A DNA stretch of 64,000 bases, taken from positions 248,001-312,000 of the forward strand of contig NZ_BMIB01000002.1 of NCBI RefSeq assembly GCF_014641615.1, in the 5' to 3' direction. This stretch comes from Filimonas zeae. Its GTDB lineage: Bacteria > Bacteroidota > Bacteroidia > Chitinophagales > Chitinophagaceae. Below the pieces are notes generated by a model. The model saw only the letters and a list, made by a program, of their open reading frames with translations. It was not told where the DNA came from and searched no databases. This document shows, in pieces, positions 63,685 to 64,000 of the stretch (positions are counted from its first letter, which is position 1; every line of letters begins with the position of its first letter). Position numbers and translations under genes: made by a program.

Positions 63685-63716
63685 CAAACTAAGTGGGGGG
63701 CAAACACCCCGGCAAA
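63685..63716 (-). promoter_or_regulatory. Candidate promoter of the arabinan locus
   Basis: On the minus strand TTTG (63716-63713) and TAGTTTG (63691-63685) are 21 bases apart, resembling the Bacteroidota -33/-7 pair, although the -7 is one base short of the TAnnTTTG consensus. It lies 30 bases before the susC start, in the divergent region with the regulator gene. Confidence 0.4.
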
Positions 63717-63896
63717 CGCACTTTTCCCGCAATCGCAATAACAACATAAAACTCCATGCTTTCGTTCAAACACATACCTCATTCCGTATCATAGTTTCAT
63801 CAAATCTGCTCAAACGGGTATTTACCTGTTACCGGAACCGGAAACCATTATCTTCGTAAAACGATTGCATTTATCCTATTATAACAGTGAGGCCCA

Positions 63897-64000
63897 TTGA
63901 GAAAAACGATTATTATCTGCCTGCTTATCACCCTTTTTCTGATAAAAACAGGCGTATCGCAACAATATAACTTCCGCCATTACCAGGTGGAAAACGGCCT
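63897..64000 (+). CDS. Two-component propeller sensor/regulator (HTCS-like), N-terminal fragment
   Basis: Only 34 codons are visible before the window ends. The start is TTG at 63897: the frame is closed upstream by TGA at 63888-63890 and there is no ATG before the signal peptide. The signal sequence (TIIICLLITLFLIKTGVSQ) is followed by YNFRHYQVENGL, the usual first line of the periplasmic beta-propeller of hybrid two-component systems in Bacteroidota. It is divergent from the SusC gene, the standard place for the locus regulator that senses released oligosaccharide. The full architecture lies outside this window. Confidence 0.8.
   Translation, partial: MRKTIIICLLITLFLIKTGVSQQYNFRHYQVENG

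Noticed and set aside
1..64000. Insertion sequences, integrases, tRNA or rRNA genes
   Set aside because: No transposase or recombinase motifs and no tRNA-like cloverleaf or rRNA sequence were recognised; the remnants are better explained by local deletions.

Overview
The window looks like a chromosome segment from a member of the Bacteroidota, most likely the Chitinophagaceae. The reasons are a SusC/SusD polysaccharide utilization locus, type IX secretion (T9SS) sorting domains on two giant secreted proteins, DUF4402 proteins, a LytTR/His_kinase two-component pair, and promoters of the TAnnTTTG (-7) type. I see no rRNA, tRNA, insertion sequence, phage gene or CRISPR array. Most genes run on the minus strand.

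Layout. 1-10447 (minus): a surface-fibre type operon, read from right to left: a small DUF4402 protein, an intrinsic terminator, a PapD-like periplasmic chaperone, a 2657-residue repetitive T9SS adhesin, a second DUF4402-like protein, and the start of a secreted protein that may be an outer-membrane usher, cut by the window edge. 10700-24311: a run of flavin- and NAD(P)-dependent enzymes, many beside their own regulator (AraC + Atu4866-like + OYE; LLM monooxygenase / AraC + epimerase; AraC + enoyl-CoA hydratase + quinone oxidoreductase; SDR + TetR). Small genes lie in between (DUF3606, deoxyinosine glycosylase, DUF2243, thioredoxin-like), with four gene remnants including a collapsed AraC/SDR pair. 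24448-28158: a 42-bp tandem repeat array inside a frameshifted ORF, then a T9SS-secreted pectate-lyase-like protein. 28301-43468: unknown proteins, an MscS channel gene broken by a one-base change in a C-run, the katE catalase with a YciF-like ferritin-fold protein, an FtsX/MacB-type permease, a rhomboid protease, a cation/proton antiporter and an LRR-DUF1963 protein.

43478-51155 (minus): one probable operon encoding a tripartite RND efflux pump (adaptor, pump, outer-membrane factor) followed by its likely LytS/LytTR-type kinase and regulator. A pair of direct repeats spaced 21 bp lies upstream of it. 51319-54349: a lipoprotein of unknown function and an AraC-SDR pair. 54433-63655 (minus): an arabinan-type polysaccharide utilization locus, SusC-SusD-GH43-GH43-GH51. 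Diverging from it at 63897 is the start, from a TTG codon, of what looks like its hybrid two-component (HTCS-type) regulator.

Coordinates of starts were chosen by signal peptides, domain edges and upstream signals. All functional names rest on motif recognition by eye, not on database searches.
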